Below are positions 25,523-34,021 of a stretch of 64,000 bases of DNA, piece by piece. The notes under the pieces are model-generated. The model saw only the letters and a program-made list of their open reading frames with translations, did no database searches and had not been told where the DNA came from. Numbering within the stretch: position 1 is the first letter of the stretch; each line of letters opens with the position of its first letter. The translations under genes and the position numbers were made by a program. Source of the stretch: Palsa-504 sp963795795 (GTDB lineage: Bacteria > Actinomycetota > Actinomycetes > Streptosporangiales > Streptosporangiaceae); contig CAWCJS010000024.1 of NCBI GenBank assembly GCA_963795795.1, positions 124,001 to 188,000 of the forward strand. The letters are read 5' to 3'.

Positions 25523-27025
25523 CTAGCTCAGGTCGATCACGCCGAAGCGGTGCTGGTCCCAGAGATGCATGGACGCCCCTTCCGGGTAGCGGGCCACGTC
25601 CGGCGGGTCGTCGAAGATCCGGGTCAGCCGGCTCCCCGGGGTGTACTGCGGCCAGCCGGGGTCGCCGTCCGCGGCGAACGCCGCCCACTGCGAGCGCATC
25701 AGGTTCCCGAGCGTCACGGCGCTGACGGGCGGCTCCGGGCCGAACAGCATCTCCGCCAGGTCGGAGTAGACGCCGAAGACCAGGGGGACGTCGATGGCGT
25801 GGCAGGCGCCGAACCCGCCCGCGGGGGCCGGGTAGGTGATCTCGTAGAGGTACGTCCGGCCGCCACCGGCGGCGTGGGCCTGGGCCAGGTGCAGGGTCGG
25901 CATCCGGAACAGCCAGTCGGATAGGACCAGCTCGTACAGCGTGTCCGCGTCCGCCTCCGGGTAGGCGGCCCGGTAGGCGGCCTCGCCGCCTGGGCCGGGC
26001 GCCACGGCCCGCAGCGCGTCGGTGGCCCACTCGTCGGTGATCTTCCCGCGGATCCCGTAGACCTGGGTGAACAGCCGGTATTCGTCGCGGGTGTGCCCGA
26101 CGATCAGGTCGATGGTGCTGGCGGCTCCGGCGGCCACGGATCGCCAGGGCGCGGAGGGGAGCACCTCGCCGTCGACGACCGGAGAGAACGGCACGCGGGT
26201 CCGGGCGACCGGCCCCCAGCTCGCGAGGTGGTCACCCGGCCTGACCTCGTCGGACGCGGCGGCTAGCTTCGCCGGGTCGGTCGCGGCGAAGGCCGGTGCG
26301 AGGGCGGGCAGGCCGGCCTGGTCGGCGATGGCGGCGGTGACGTCGGCGGCGAGGGCGGGTGAGAAGAAGGTGCCGGGCACGCTCTGCGCGATCGCCCGGT
26401 GGAACAGGCCCGCAGCGGCCGGCATGACCAGGAGGGACGCGATCGCCCCGGCCCCGGCCGACTCGCCGAAGACGGTCACCCGGCCCGGGTCGCCGCCGAA
26501 GGCCGCGATGTTCTCCTGAACCCAGCGCAAGGCCGCGACCTGGTCCAGCAGCGCGCGATTGGCGGGGACGCCGGGCAGGTAGGCGTACCCCTCGACGCCG
26601 ACCCGGTGATTGAAGGTGACGAGCACGACGTTGCGCCTAGCCAGCGGCGTTCCGTCGTAGCTGGGGTTGCTGGACGCGCCGGCACGGTAGGCGCCGCCGT
26701 AGATCCACACCATGACCGGGAGCCCGGCTGCGCCTAGGTCAGGCGAGAAGACGTTGATGGTCAGCCAGTCGAACGGGTCGGTGCCGGGCGCGGGCCCAGG
26801 GACGGGGGTCAGCTGGAAGGCGGACTGGGGTGGCGGCGGGCCGAACGCGAGCGCGTCGCGGACGCCGTCCCAGGGCTCCGCCGGCTGCGGCGCCTGGAAG
26901 CGCAGCTCGCCTACGGGCGGTCGGGCGAACGGGATCCCGCGGAAGACGGCGATGCCGCCCGGCTCGGTCCGGCGACCGCGGACCAGGCCGCTGGCAGTGC
27001 GGACCACGGGCTCGGCTAGGTCCAT
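25523..27025 (-). CDS. Type-B carboxylesterase
   Basis: A 500-residue alpha/beta hydrolase of the carboxylesterase/cholinesterase family. The oxyanion-hole motif is MVWIYGGAYRAGASS, the nucleophile Ser is in TVFGESAGAGAIASLL, the acid residue lies in GHTRDEYRLF and the His in FGACHAIDVPLVFG. Family members hydrolyse carboxylic esters, including p-nitrobenzyl esters. ATG 27025 is preferred over GTG 27031 because AGGGG lies seven bases before it. No signal peptide is visible, so it is likely cytoplasmic. It seems to be a single-gene unit. Confidence 0.93.
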   Translation of the reverse strand: MDLAEPVVRTASGLVRGRRTEPGGIAVFRGIPFARPPVGELRFQAPQPAEPWDGVRDALAFGPPPPQSAFQLTPVPGPAPGTDPFDWLTINVFSPDLGAAGLPVMVWIYGGAYRAGASSNPSYDGTPLARRNVVLVTFNHRVGVEGYAYLPGVPANRALLDQVAALRWVQENIAAFGGDPGRVTVFGESAGAGAIASLLVMPAAAGLFHRAIAQSVPGTFFSPALAADVTAAIADQAGLPALAPAFAATDPAKLAAASDEVRPGDHLASWGPVARTRVPFSPVVDGEVLPSAPWRSVAAGAASTIDLIVGHTRDEYRLFTQVYGIRGKITDEWATDALRAVAPGPGGEAAYRAAYPEADADTLYELVLSDWLFRMPTLHLAQAHAAGGGRTYLYEITYPAPAGGFGACHAIDVPLVFGVYSDLAEMLFGPEPPVSAVTLGNLMRSQWAAFAADGDPGWPQYTPGSRLTRIFDDPPDVARYPEGASMHLWDQHRFGVIDLS

Positions 27026-27185
27026 GCGCACACCCCTGGGGTTATGTCGGGACGCGGACCGGAATCAACCCTTATGGCCGCCAGGAGCGAGGCTACGCCA
27101 CGGGGTCGAGGACCACGACGGGAATGGACGGGTCCCTTCTCGGATTGGCGGCTTACCCTGCAGGATCATAGAGGAGCATCGGGGA

Positions 27186-28226
27186 CTAGCTCGCGACGGA
27201 TGCGAGGGGCCAGCCGAAGAAGCCGTCGAGGGCCACGCTGCCGTCATCCGTACGCAGCGGGTCGATCGCCGTGTAGGTGGTGATGAAGTTGTCGGTCTCG
27301 TGGTGCACGACAGCGGGCCTGGGCGTGGCGACCGCGTTGCCGTCGGGCCAGTCCTTCCCGCGGAACCCGGAGGGCGCGGTGTAGGTGTTGGTCTGGGTCA
27401 TGATGGCGATCAGCCAGAAGCCCCGGCCCCCCGCCAGCGGCAGCGCGAACGTCGGGTCGGAGGTCATGGTGAAGCGGCTGGTATAGCTGGCCCCGACGCT
27501 CCGGTCCTGCTGGATCGAGCTCGCGGACGTTTGGGGTATCGAACCTGAGCCGGTGAAGAAGCCATTGACCGCGAACGGGGAGGCTGCCTCGGTGGTCACC
27601 GCGGCCCCGGTGGCGGCGCGGGTCAGCACCCGGGCCAGGGCGGGCGCGTAGTCGGCGGGGGCGAGCACGGCGGGAGCGGCCGGAGGCGTGCCCTGCCTGC
27701 ACAGGGCCGGCCAGCCGCCGCTCGGGTGGTTGATGGCCGTGGCCAGCTTCCACAGGCCGTCAACCCGTTCGAACACCATGGCCACGGACTGCATGCCAGA
27801 CCAGAGATCAAAGACGTCCGTGTCGCCGTAGGCCACGAAGACGGCCGGGCTACCGGTGTGGCAGGGGACCGTGATGGACAGGCCAGTCAGCTGGAATGGC
27901 TGTCGTGACGCATCCGCGGGGAGCGCCGCCCCCTTTTCCTCGAACTGGTAGATGGTGCGCATCTGACCGGTGGTGATCTGATCCAGCCCGGCGAAGTCGT
28001 TACTGGTCCACATCTCGTTGGTCTTTTCCAGCCAGTTCATGGTGGCCGCCGTTTCCGCTGAGGTGTCACCCGAGGAGGGCGGTGCGCTGACCGTGGAAGA
28101 ACCTCCCCCGCCGCATCCGGTCACGGTCAGGCCGATCGCGACTAGGCCCATCGCGGACAGGGCGGCGGTCAGCGGTAGGGATCGCAGCACCCCGAGGATC
28201 CGGCCGGTCCTTCCGATGCGATTCAT
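27186..28226 (-). CDS. Exported lipoprotein of unknown function
   Basis: A 346-residue protein with a lipoprotein signal: basic start, hydrophobic stretch and the lipobox VTGCGGGG (cysteine about residue 36). A Ser/Thr/Pro linker leads to a globular domain with many Trp, Tyr and Phe residues (for example MNWLEKTNEMWTSNDFAGLD and TDVFDLWSGMQSVAMVFERV). Related proteins in actinobacteria are annotated only as hypothetical lipoproteins. GGAAGGA precedes the ATG at good spacing. It is divergent from the two-component operon across a 183-base gap, so co-regulation or sensing is conceivable but unproven. Confidence 0.75.
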   Translation of the reverse strand: MNRIGRTGRILGVLRSLPLTAALSAMGLVAIGLTVTGCGGGGSSTVSAPPSSGDTSAETAATMNWLEKTNEMWTSNDFAGLDQITTGQMRTIYQFEEKGAALPADASRQPFQLTGLSITVPCHTGSPAVFVAYGDTDVFDLWSGMQSVAMVFERVDGLWKLATAINHPSGGWPALCRQGTPPAAPAVLAPADYAPALARVLTRAATGAAVTTEAASPFAVNGFFTGSGSIPQTSASSIQQDRSVGASYTSRFTMTSDPTFALPLAGGRGFWLIAIMTQTNTYTAPSGFRGKDWPDGNAVATPRPAVVHHETDNFITTYTAIDPLRTDDGSVALDGFFGWPLASVAS

Positions 28227-28360
28227 TTCTGTGTCCTTCCGTTCGGACGTTCGGGCCCGGGATTCCGTAATGCCCGGCACGACCGACGCTAGGAATCCGG
28301 GCGGCCGGCCGGATCGGGCCGCGCCCTGAATGTGCGTCCGGGCCAGCCCGGGAAAAGGGT

Positions 28361-28374
28361 CAGGGTCTGCCCTG
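28361..28374. promoter_or_regulatory. Palindrome upstream of the two-component operon
   Basis: CAGGG-TCTG-CCCTG is a perfect 5-bp inverted repeat, 36 bases before the GTG of the receiver gene and within the divergent intergenic region. It could be an operator. The arms are short and chance occurrence in GC-rich DNA is not excluded. Confidence 0.3.
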
Positions 28375-28409
28375 ATGCCAGCGGGTGAACGCGATGCCAG
28401 ACTGAATCC

Positions 28410-28787
28410 GTGCAGCCATCTCCGGCGATCCTGATCGTCGACGATCACGACGGCTTCCGGACCTTTGCCCGGGGCATGCTCGAAGCCGCCGGCTTCACGG
28501 TCGCCGAGGCGACCTCCGGCGCGGAGGCTACCGAGGCGGCCCAGACCTTCCGGCCGGGCCTGGTCCTGCTCGACATCCAGCTGCCGGACTTCGACGGGTT
28601 CGAGGTGGCCAGGCGGCTGGCCGCCGCCCCGGCCGGGGATCCCGCTCCGGTCGTCGTGCTGACCTCGACCCGCGAGGCGCGCGATTACGGCGGGCGGATC
28701 GCGGCCAGCCCGGCCGCCGGGTTCCTGCCGAAGGATCAGCTGTCCGGTGCGGCGCTGCGCCGGTTCCTGGCCCGGGACGTGCCGTGA
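28410..28787 (+). CDS. Single-domain response regulator (receiver only)
   Basis: A 125-residue CheY-like receiver. The acidic pocket is IVDDHDGF, the phospho-accepting Asp is D55 in LLDIQLPDFDGF, a conserved Thr lies in VVVLTSTR, and the Lys is in GFLPKDQL. There is no output domain. Its stop overlaps the kinase GTG (GTGA), so it is made together with the histidine kinase and probably takes part in its phosphorelay, either as a second target or as a phosphate sink. Confidence 0.9.
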   Translation: MQPSPAILIVDDHDGFRTFARGMLEAAGFTVAEATSGAEATEAAQTFRPGLVLLDIQLPDFDGFEVARRLAAAPAGDPAPVVVLTSTREARDYGGRIAASPAAGFLPKDQLSGAALRRFLARDVP

Positions 28788-30514
28788 GCCGGAGGCTGCT
28801 GGCCGTCCTGATCGCGGGCGCGATCGCCACGGCGGGCAGCCTCGCCTGGTCGGGCTGGCCCCCGTCATCGGGTTACGCGCCAATCTTGATCTGCTACGAG
28901 GTCATCGGGTTGTCGTTCCTGGTGGCCGGGATAGCCGCCTGGGTGCGGTGGCCCGCCAGCCGACTGGGCCTGCTGTTCACCATCGCCGGCTACCTCTACC
29001 TGCTGCCGTACATGCTGACCAACCTGGCGAATCCGGTTGCGTTCACGATCGGGAACCTGACCCAGGGCATCTACACCGCCGCCGTGGCCCACCTGGGTCT
29101 GGCCTGGCCCAGCGGGCGGCTCCGCTCGAGATTTGAGTGCGGGGTGGTCATCGCCGAATACGCGCAGAACGTCGGCATCAGCCTGGCCGCGATGATGTTC
29201 TGGAATCCCGCATTCAGCGGCTGCAACGTCGGCTGCCCGGCCAACGTGCTGCTGGTCGGCGGCGGTTCCCGGCCGGCCTTGAACACCGTCGACGCCATAG
29301 GCGGGTACACCGGCCTCGTCCTGACCGCCATCGTGCTGACCCTGATCGTCCAGCACTGGAGAGCGGCGCGTGGCTGGTCCCGGCGGGCCATGGTTCCCCT
29401 GGTCTGGCTCGCCCTCGCGGTGGGGGCAGAGCAGATCCTGACCGGGGGTGCCGTGAACCTGTCCCTGCCCAGCCTGGTCTCGTTCGGCCTGGCCCCGCTG
29501 GTGATGCTGGCCGGCCCGGTCCTGTTCGTGATCAGCACGGTGCGGGCCCGGACGGCGGGCGGCGCGCTCGGCGCCGCGATCGTCAACCTGGAATCGGAGG
29601 CCTCGCCCGGCCGACTCCGCGACGCGCTGGCCCGGGCGCTGGGCGATTCGACGCTGCAGCTGGCGTTCCTGCAGGCGGACGGGACGGGCTACCTGGACAC
29701 TTCGGGCCAGGTCGTCGAGGTGTCCCGGCCGGATGCCGGGCGGGCTGTCGTGCCGGTAGCGGGCTCGGACGGGGCGGTCCTGGTCTACGACGAGGGCCTG
29801 GAGCTTGAGCCGCAGCTGGTCAGGCTGACGGCCGCGGCGGCGAGCATGGCCCTGGAGCACGCCAGGCTGCAGGCCGAGGTGGAGGCCCAGCTCGAGCAGG
29901 TCCGTGCCTCGCGGGCGCGGATCGTGGAGGCCGGGGATGCCGAGCGGCGGCGGCTGGAACGCGATCTGCACGATGGCGCGCAGCAACGGCTGGTGACCTT
30001 GAGCTTGGCGCTGGGCATGGCCCGCGACCGTGCGGCGGGGGCGGACCCGGAGCTAGGTGCGCTGATCGAGTCGGCCAGCAAGGAGGCGAAGGAAGCGCTG
30101 ACCGAGTTGCGGGAGCTGGCCCGCGGGATCCATCCCGCGGTGCTGACCGAGACCGGGTTGGCCGGAGCGATCCAGGCGCTGGCCGAGCGCTCGGCGGTGG
30201 CCACCACCATCACCGGGGTGCCGGGCGGGCGGTTCCCCGCCGCGATCGAGGCCACCGCGTACTTCGTCGTCTCCGAGGCGCTGGCCAACGCGGCCAAGCA
30301 CGCGATGGCCACCGGCGCCGAGGTCACGATCCGACGGCGGCCCGGACGGCTCGTGGTGGAGGTCAGCGATGACGGGGCCGGAGGCGCCCGGCCCGACGCG
30401 GGATCGGGATTGCGCGGGCTGGCCGACCGGGTGGCGTCGGTAGGCGGCGTGCTGCGCGTGGACAGCCCGCCGGGCTGCGGGACCCGGCTGGAGGCGGACA
30501 TCCCGTGTCCGTAA
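28784..30514 (+). CDS. Membrane sensor histidine kinase (HisKA_3 type)
   Basis: A 576-residue kinase. The first ~255 residues hold about seven hydrophobic segments and two extracellular-looking cysteines (SGCNVGCPAN). A divergent GAF-like part follows (about 262-360), then the dimerisation helix with phospho-His H396 in ERRRLERDLHDGAQQRL. The ATPase domain has its N-box at ALANAAKHA and a G-box at VSDDGAGGARPDAGSGLRG. This is the NarX/DegS-like class that pairs with LuxR-type regulators, as encoded directly downstream with a 10-base overlap. Confidence 0.93.
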   Translation: MSRRLLAVLIAGAIATAGSLAWSGWPPSSGYAPILICYEVIGLSFLVAGIAAWVRWPASRLGLLFTIAGYLYLLPYMLTNLANPVAFTIGNLTQGIYTAAVAHLGLAWPSGRLRSRFECGVVIAEYAQNVGISLAAMMFWNPAFSGCNVGCPANVLLVGGGSRPALNTVDAIGGYTGLVLTAIVLTLIVQHWRAARGWSRRAMVPLVWLALAVGAEQILTGGAVNLSLPSLVSFGLAPLVMLAGPVLFVISTVRARTAGGALGAAIVNLESEASPGRLRDALARALGDSTLQLAFLQADGTGYLDTSGQVVEVSRPDAGRAVVPVAGSDGAVLVYDEGLELEPQLVRLTAAAASMALEHARLQAEVEAQLEQVRASRARIVEAGDAERRRLERDLHDGAQQRLVTLSLALGMARDRAAGADPELGALIESASKEAKEALTELRELARGIHPAVLTETGLAGAIQALAERSAVATTITGVPGGRFPAAIEATAYFVVSEALANAAKHAMATGAEVTIRRRPGRLVVEVSDDGAGGARPDAGSGLRGLADRVASVGGVLRVDSPPGCGTRLEADIPCP

Positions 30515-31236
30515 CTCCCGGGCCGGCGGCACCGTGGCCGGTCGCTCCCGGACCGGCGGCTCCCGGATCGGGGACGCATCCCCGGGCGCGGCTGCGCGTG
30601 GTCATCGCCGAGGACACGCTGCTGCTGCGCGAGGGGCTGCGCCGGGTGCTGACCGACGCGGGCCTGGAGGTGGCGGGGACGGCCGGGGACGCGACGCAGT
30701 TGCTGCAGATGATCCCGGCGCTGCGGCCGGATGTCGTGCTCGCGGACATCCGGATGCCGCCCAGCCAGACGACCGAGGGCCTGCAGGCGGCGCTGGAGAT
30801 CCGCCGCCGGTGGCCGGGCACGGCCGTGATGGTGGTGTCTCAGCACGTCGAGACGGAGCACCTGTTTGAGCTGCTGGCCGACGATCCGCGCGGGATCGGC
30901 TACGTGCTCAAGGAGCGGGTGGCCGACATCGGCCACTTCACCGACGCGATCCGCCGGGTGGCCGCGGGTGAGTCGGTGATCGACCCGGAGGTGGTGTCCC
31001 GGCTGGTGGCCCGTCCGCGGCGGGACAGCCCGCTGGAGACAGTCACCGAACGCGAGCTCGCCGTGCTGGCCCTGATGGCCGAGGGCCGGTCCAACCAGGC
31101 GATCGCGGGGCAGCTGTTCATGTCGCCCAAGACCGTGGAGACCCACGTCGGGAGCATCTTTGCCAAGCTCGGCCTGCTGCCCGCGGCCGAAGACCACCGC
31201 AGGGTCCTGGCCGTCCTGACCTACCTGCGCCGGTAA
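30505..31236 (+). CDS. NarL/FixJ-type response regulator
   Basis: A 243-residue regulator. An unusual N-terminal tail repeats 'PGPAAP' (residues 5-21). The receiver follows with acidic residues in VVIAEDTLLLREG, phospho-Asp D81 in VLADIRMP and Lys in YVLKERV. The C-terminal LuxR helix-turn-helix is VTERELAVLALMAEGRSNQA and onward to KTVETHVGSIFAKLGL. It is the DNA-binding partner of the kinase just upstream. The GTG start overlaps the kinase end; a start nearer to the receiver (after the Pro/Ala tail) is possible. Confidence 0.93.
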   Translation: MSVTPGPAAPWPVAPGPAAPGSGTHPRARLRVVIAEDTLLLREGLRRVLTDAGLEVAGTAGDATQLLQMIPALRPDVVLADIRMPPSQTTEGLQAALEIRRRWPGTAVMVVSQHVETEHLFELLADDPRGIGYVLKERVADIGHFTDAIRRVAAGESVIDPEVVSRLVARPRRDSPLETVTERELAVLALMAEGRSNQAIAGQLFMSPKTVETHVGSIFAKLGLLPAAEDHRRVLAVLTYLRR

Positions 31237-31271
31237 GCGCCGGGTCCCCTCACCCGGATACAGTCGTCCGC

Positions 31272-31913
31272 ATGGCTGGCAACCCGAAGGCGGGCGGGTC
31301 CCCGGGTGAGCTCATCCGGCACGAGGGCGACCTGGAGCCGGGCGAGCCGTACGACCGGGTGCTGTTCGCCGACGCGGCGTTCGAGGCGACCGTGGCGGGA
31401 GAGTGCCACTTCATGGACTGCGTGTTCCGCAACGTCTCGTTCGACGGCGGCCGGCTGCGGAAGGCCCGGTTCACGGACGTCACCATGGCCGAGGTCCGGT
31501 TCGTGGCGACCGATCTGGCCGAGACCGGCTGGCAGGACGTGACGCTGACCGGGTGCGCGCTGGCCGGGGTGCCGGCCTTCACCGCCGCGCTGCGGCGCGT
31601 CACGTTCCGCGACAGCAAGCTCGACTCGGTGAACTTCCGCGCGGGCACGCTGACCGACGTCACGTTCGAGAACTGCCTGCTGCGCGACCCGGACTTCGGC
31701 GGCGCGACGCTGCTGCGGGTCAGTTTCGCCGGCTGCACCCTGACCGGGGCCGACTTTACGAAGGTGACCTGCACGGACGTGGACCTGCGCGGGGCCGAGC
31801 TGGGCATCACCGCCGGGTACGAGTCGCTGCGGGGCGCCACGATCGACACCGGGCAGCTCGTCGGCCTGGCCCCGCTGCTGGCTCGCCACCTCGGCATCAC
31901 CGTCGCCGACTGA
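31272..31913 (+). CDS. Pentapeptide-repeat protein
   Basis: A 213-residue protein made mostly of A(D/N)LXX-like five-residue repeats, visible as FADAAFEATVAGECHFMDCV, FRNVSFDGGRLRKARFTDVT and later ADFTKVTCTDVDLRGAELG. Such proteins fold as a square right-handed beta-helix. Some, like MfpA and Qnr, mimic DNA and protect gyrase from quinolones, but most have no known function. Nothing here singles out a gyrase role. It is probably independent of the upstream regulator (35-base gap) and may be cotranscribed with the following methyltransferase. Confidence 0.88.
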   Translation: MAGNPKAGGSPGELIRHEGDLEPGEPYDRVLFADAAFEATVAGECHFMDCVFRNVSFDGGRLRKARFTDVTMAEVRFVATDLAETGWQDVTLTGCALAGVPAFTAALRRVTFRDSKLDSVNFRAGTLTDVTFENCLLRDPDFGGATLLRVSFAGCTLTGADFTKVTCTDVDLRGAELGITAGYESLRGATIDTGQLVGLAPLLARHLGITVAD

Positions 31914-31926
31914 ATAGGGGTTCGGT

Positions 31927-32655
31927 ATGGATTACTACCAGCACGACCTCGCCCTGATCCACGCCCGGGGGTACGGCGGGTACGCCGACTACTGCGCCCC
32001 GGACATTGTGTCGCTGCTTGAACCGGTGCGCGGCGGACTCGTGCTCGAGCTCGGCTGCGGTTCCGGAGCGCTGACCCGCCACCTGCTCGACGCCGGGTTT
32101 GCGGTCATCGCCACGGACGCCGCCCCGGCCATGCTGGAGCTGGCCTGGGAAGCGCTCGGCGGGGAGGCGGACCTGCGGCGGCTCAGGCTGCCCGACGATC
32201 CGCTGCCGGCCGCGGACGCGATCGTCTCGGTCGGGCACGTGATCAGCTACCTGCCGGACGCCGCGGCGGTCGACCGCGCGCTGGTCGCCATGGCCGGGGC
32301 GTTGCGGCCGGGCGGGGTGCTCGCGATCGACATCTGCGACCTGGCGTACGGCCCGATCCGCGCGGCCGAGGGGAACGTGGCCCGGACCGGCCCGGACTGG
32401 GCCATCATCACCGAGTTCGCCGGGCTGGCCCCCGACACGATCGTCAGGGACATCACCACGTTCGTGCTCGACGGTCACGGCAGCTTCCGGCGCGGGCGCG
32501 AGCGCCACGAGAACGTCCTGGTGGACACCTCGCTGATCCCGGCGCTGCTGGCCTCGTACGGGGTGGAGGCCACGGTGGGGACGTCGTTCGGTGTCGCGGA
32601 CGTGCCCCCGGGGCTGCGCGTGGTGGCGGGGACGAAGGTTTCGGTTACGAGGTGA
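31927..32655 (+). CDS. Class I SAM-dependent methyltransferase
   Basis: A 242-residue Rossmann methyltransferase. Motif I is VLELGCGSGALTRHLLDAG, the acidic residue of motif II is in VIATDAAPAML, motif III is AIVSVGHVISYL, and LRPGGVLAIDICDLAYGP is the post-III strand. The N-terminus (DYYQHDLALIHARGYGGYAD) resembles a group of small-molecule methyltransferases; the substrate is unknown. The start follows AATAGGGG. Its end overlaps the convergent murD2 gene by 11 bases. Confidence 0.88.
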   Translation: MDYYQHDLALIHARGYGGYADYCAPDIVSLLEPVRGGLVLELGCGSGALTRHLLDAGFAVIATDAAPAMLELAWEALGGEADLRRLRLPDDPLPAADAIVSVGHVISYLPDAAAVDRALVAMAGALRPGGVLAIDICDLAYGPIRAAEGNVARTGPDWAIITEFAGLAPDTIVRDITTFVLDGHGSFRRGRERHENVLVDTSLIPALLASYGVEATVGTSFGVADVPPGLRVVAGTKVSVTR

Positions 32656-34021
32656 CCTGGGTCTGGTGACCTTGGATCGCGCGCATGGCTTGGGCGAAGG
32701 CCTCGCTGCGGTCGCGGTAGTCGCGGAAGTGCCCGAAGCTCGGCGCGGCGGGTGAGAGCAGGACCACGCCGTCCGGGCGGGCCCAGGCGAAGGCGGCGGC
32801 GACCGCTTCCGCCAGGTCGCCGCAGCTGGTCGAGCCCCCGAACGCGGCGTTCGGGATAAAGGTGGTCGCTTGTGCGATCTCGGCGTGGATGCGGGGGCCG
32901 CTGTCGGGGAGGGTCAGGACGAAGGTCGGGGCCTGCCTGTTTAGGATGCCGACGGCCAGCGGGGCGTAGTCGATGCCGCGGTCGTGGCCGCCGACGATCA
33001 GCGCGACGCGGCGGCCCGGCAGGGAGTCGAGCGCGGCCAGGGTGGGCAGCACGTTGGTGGACAGGCTGTCGTCGACGAAGGTGACTCCTGCTATGGTGCC
33101 GATCGGCGCGAGCCGGCTGGGCAGGTGGCGGTAGTCCTGGGCCGCAGCCTTTAGGCGGGTGTCGTCGCTCGCTTCGGGCACGCCGAGGGCGACCAGGCAG
33201 CGGCGGGCGATGAGGGCGTTCCGGCGGTTATGCCGGCCGAGCAGGCCGAGGGGGTCCATCCAGTCGGCGGTTGGATCGTCGTCTGCGGATACCCACTCGA
33301 CGCGGGGGGCGAGCAGGTCCGCGCGCACGGCAAGCAGGTCGCTATCGGCGTTCGCGACCGTCAGTTCGGCTCCCGGCTGGGAGCACATGGACAGCTTGTC
33401 CCGGTAGTACTGCTCCACTCCCCCGTGCCAGTCCAGGTGATCGGGGTGCAGCGAGGTGACCGCGGTCACGGGCGGCGAGCACGGCAGGTCGGTGGCCTGG
33501 TAGCTGGAGACCTCGATGGCCCAGAAGTCGGGTTTTTCCTTTGCGCCCGGCTCGCTTTGTTCGGCGGGGTCGTAGGGGACGACGCCGATGTTGCCGCCGA
33601 CCAGGCACCGGTAACCGAGGCCGGTGAGCAGGTGGCCGATGACCGAGACCGTGGTGCTCTTGCCCTTGGTGCCGGTCACGCACACGACGCGGCGCAGGTC
33701 GACTTCGGCGGGGTCGGCGAGCCACAGGCCGAGGCCGCCAACCACCGGGATGCCCCGGCTTTCGAGGTGCGCCAGCTCGGGCCGGTAGCGGCTGAGGCCC
33801 GGCGTCTTCACCACCACGTCGCAGCGCTCCAGGGCGGCCAGCCCGCCTTCGTTGGTGGCTCGCACGTCTTTGGCTTCCGCCTGGGGATGGTCATCGACCA
33901 AGACCGGCTCGACGCCCAGGGTGGTGAGCTTGCGGAGGTTCGCCTGGCCCTCGCGGCCCAGGCCCCAGACGCCGACCCGGGCGCCGGGCAGGTCGGACCA
34001 GGAGAGCTTCGGCCGGGTCAT
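32645..34021 (-). CDS. murD2: MurD2-type UDP-MurNAc-L-Ala-L-glutamate ligase
   Basis: A 458-residue Mur ligase. The ATP loop is CVTGTKGKSTTVSVIGHLLT (about residues 113-132), the Mg-binding Glu lies in AIEVSSYQ, and HPDHLDWHGGVEQYYRDKL and GRHNRRNALIARR are standard Mur motifs. The C-terminal domain has IVGGHDRGIDYAPLA and LSPAAPSFGHFRDYRDRSEAF. It resembles MurD but is coupled (ATGA overlap) to a MurL-like gene. In Xanthomonas, MurD2 adds L-Glu to UDP-MurNAc-L-Ala and MurL then epimerises it. L-Glu specificity is therefore inferred from the pairing; I cannot tell it from MurD by motif alone. Confidence 0.85.
   Translation of the reverse strand: MTRPKLSWSDLPGARVGVWGLGREGQANLRKLTTLGVEPVLVDDHPQAEAKDVRATNEGGLAALERCDVVVKTPGLSRYRPELAHLESRGIPVVGGLGLWLADPAEVDLRRVVCVTGTKGKSTTVSVIGHLLTGLGYRCLVGGNIGVVPYDPAEQSEPGAKEKPDFWAIEVSSYQATDLPCSPPVTAVTSLHPDHLDWHGGVEQYYRDKLSMCSQPGAELTVANADSDLLAVRADLLAPRVEWVSADDDPTADWMDPLGLLGRHNRRNALIARRCLVALGVPEASDDTRLKAAAQDYRHLPSRLAPIGTIAGVTFVDDSLSTNVLPTLAALDSLPGRRVALIVGGHDRGIDYAPLAVGILNRQAPTFVLTLPDSGPRIHAEIAQATTFIPNAAFGGSTSCGDLAEAVAAAFAWARPDGVVLLSPAAPSFGHFRDYRDRSEAFAQAMRAIQGHQTQVTS

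Noticed and set aside
31272..31913. MfpA/Qnr-type quinolone resistance protein
   Set aside because: The pentapeptide fold alone does not show gyrase mimicry, and no flanking feature supports it; kept as a general pentapeptide-repeat protein.
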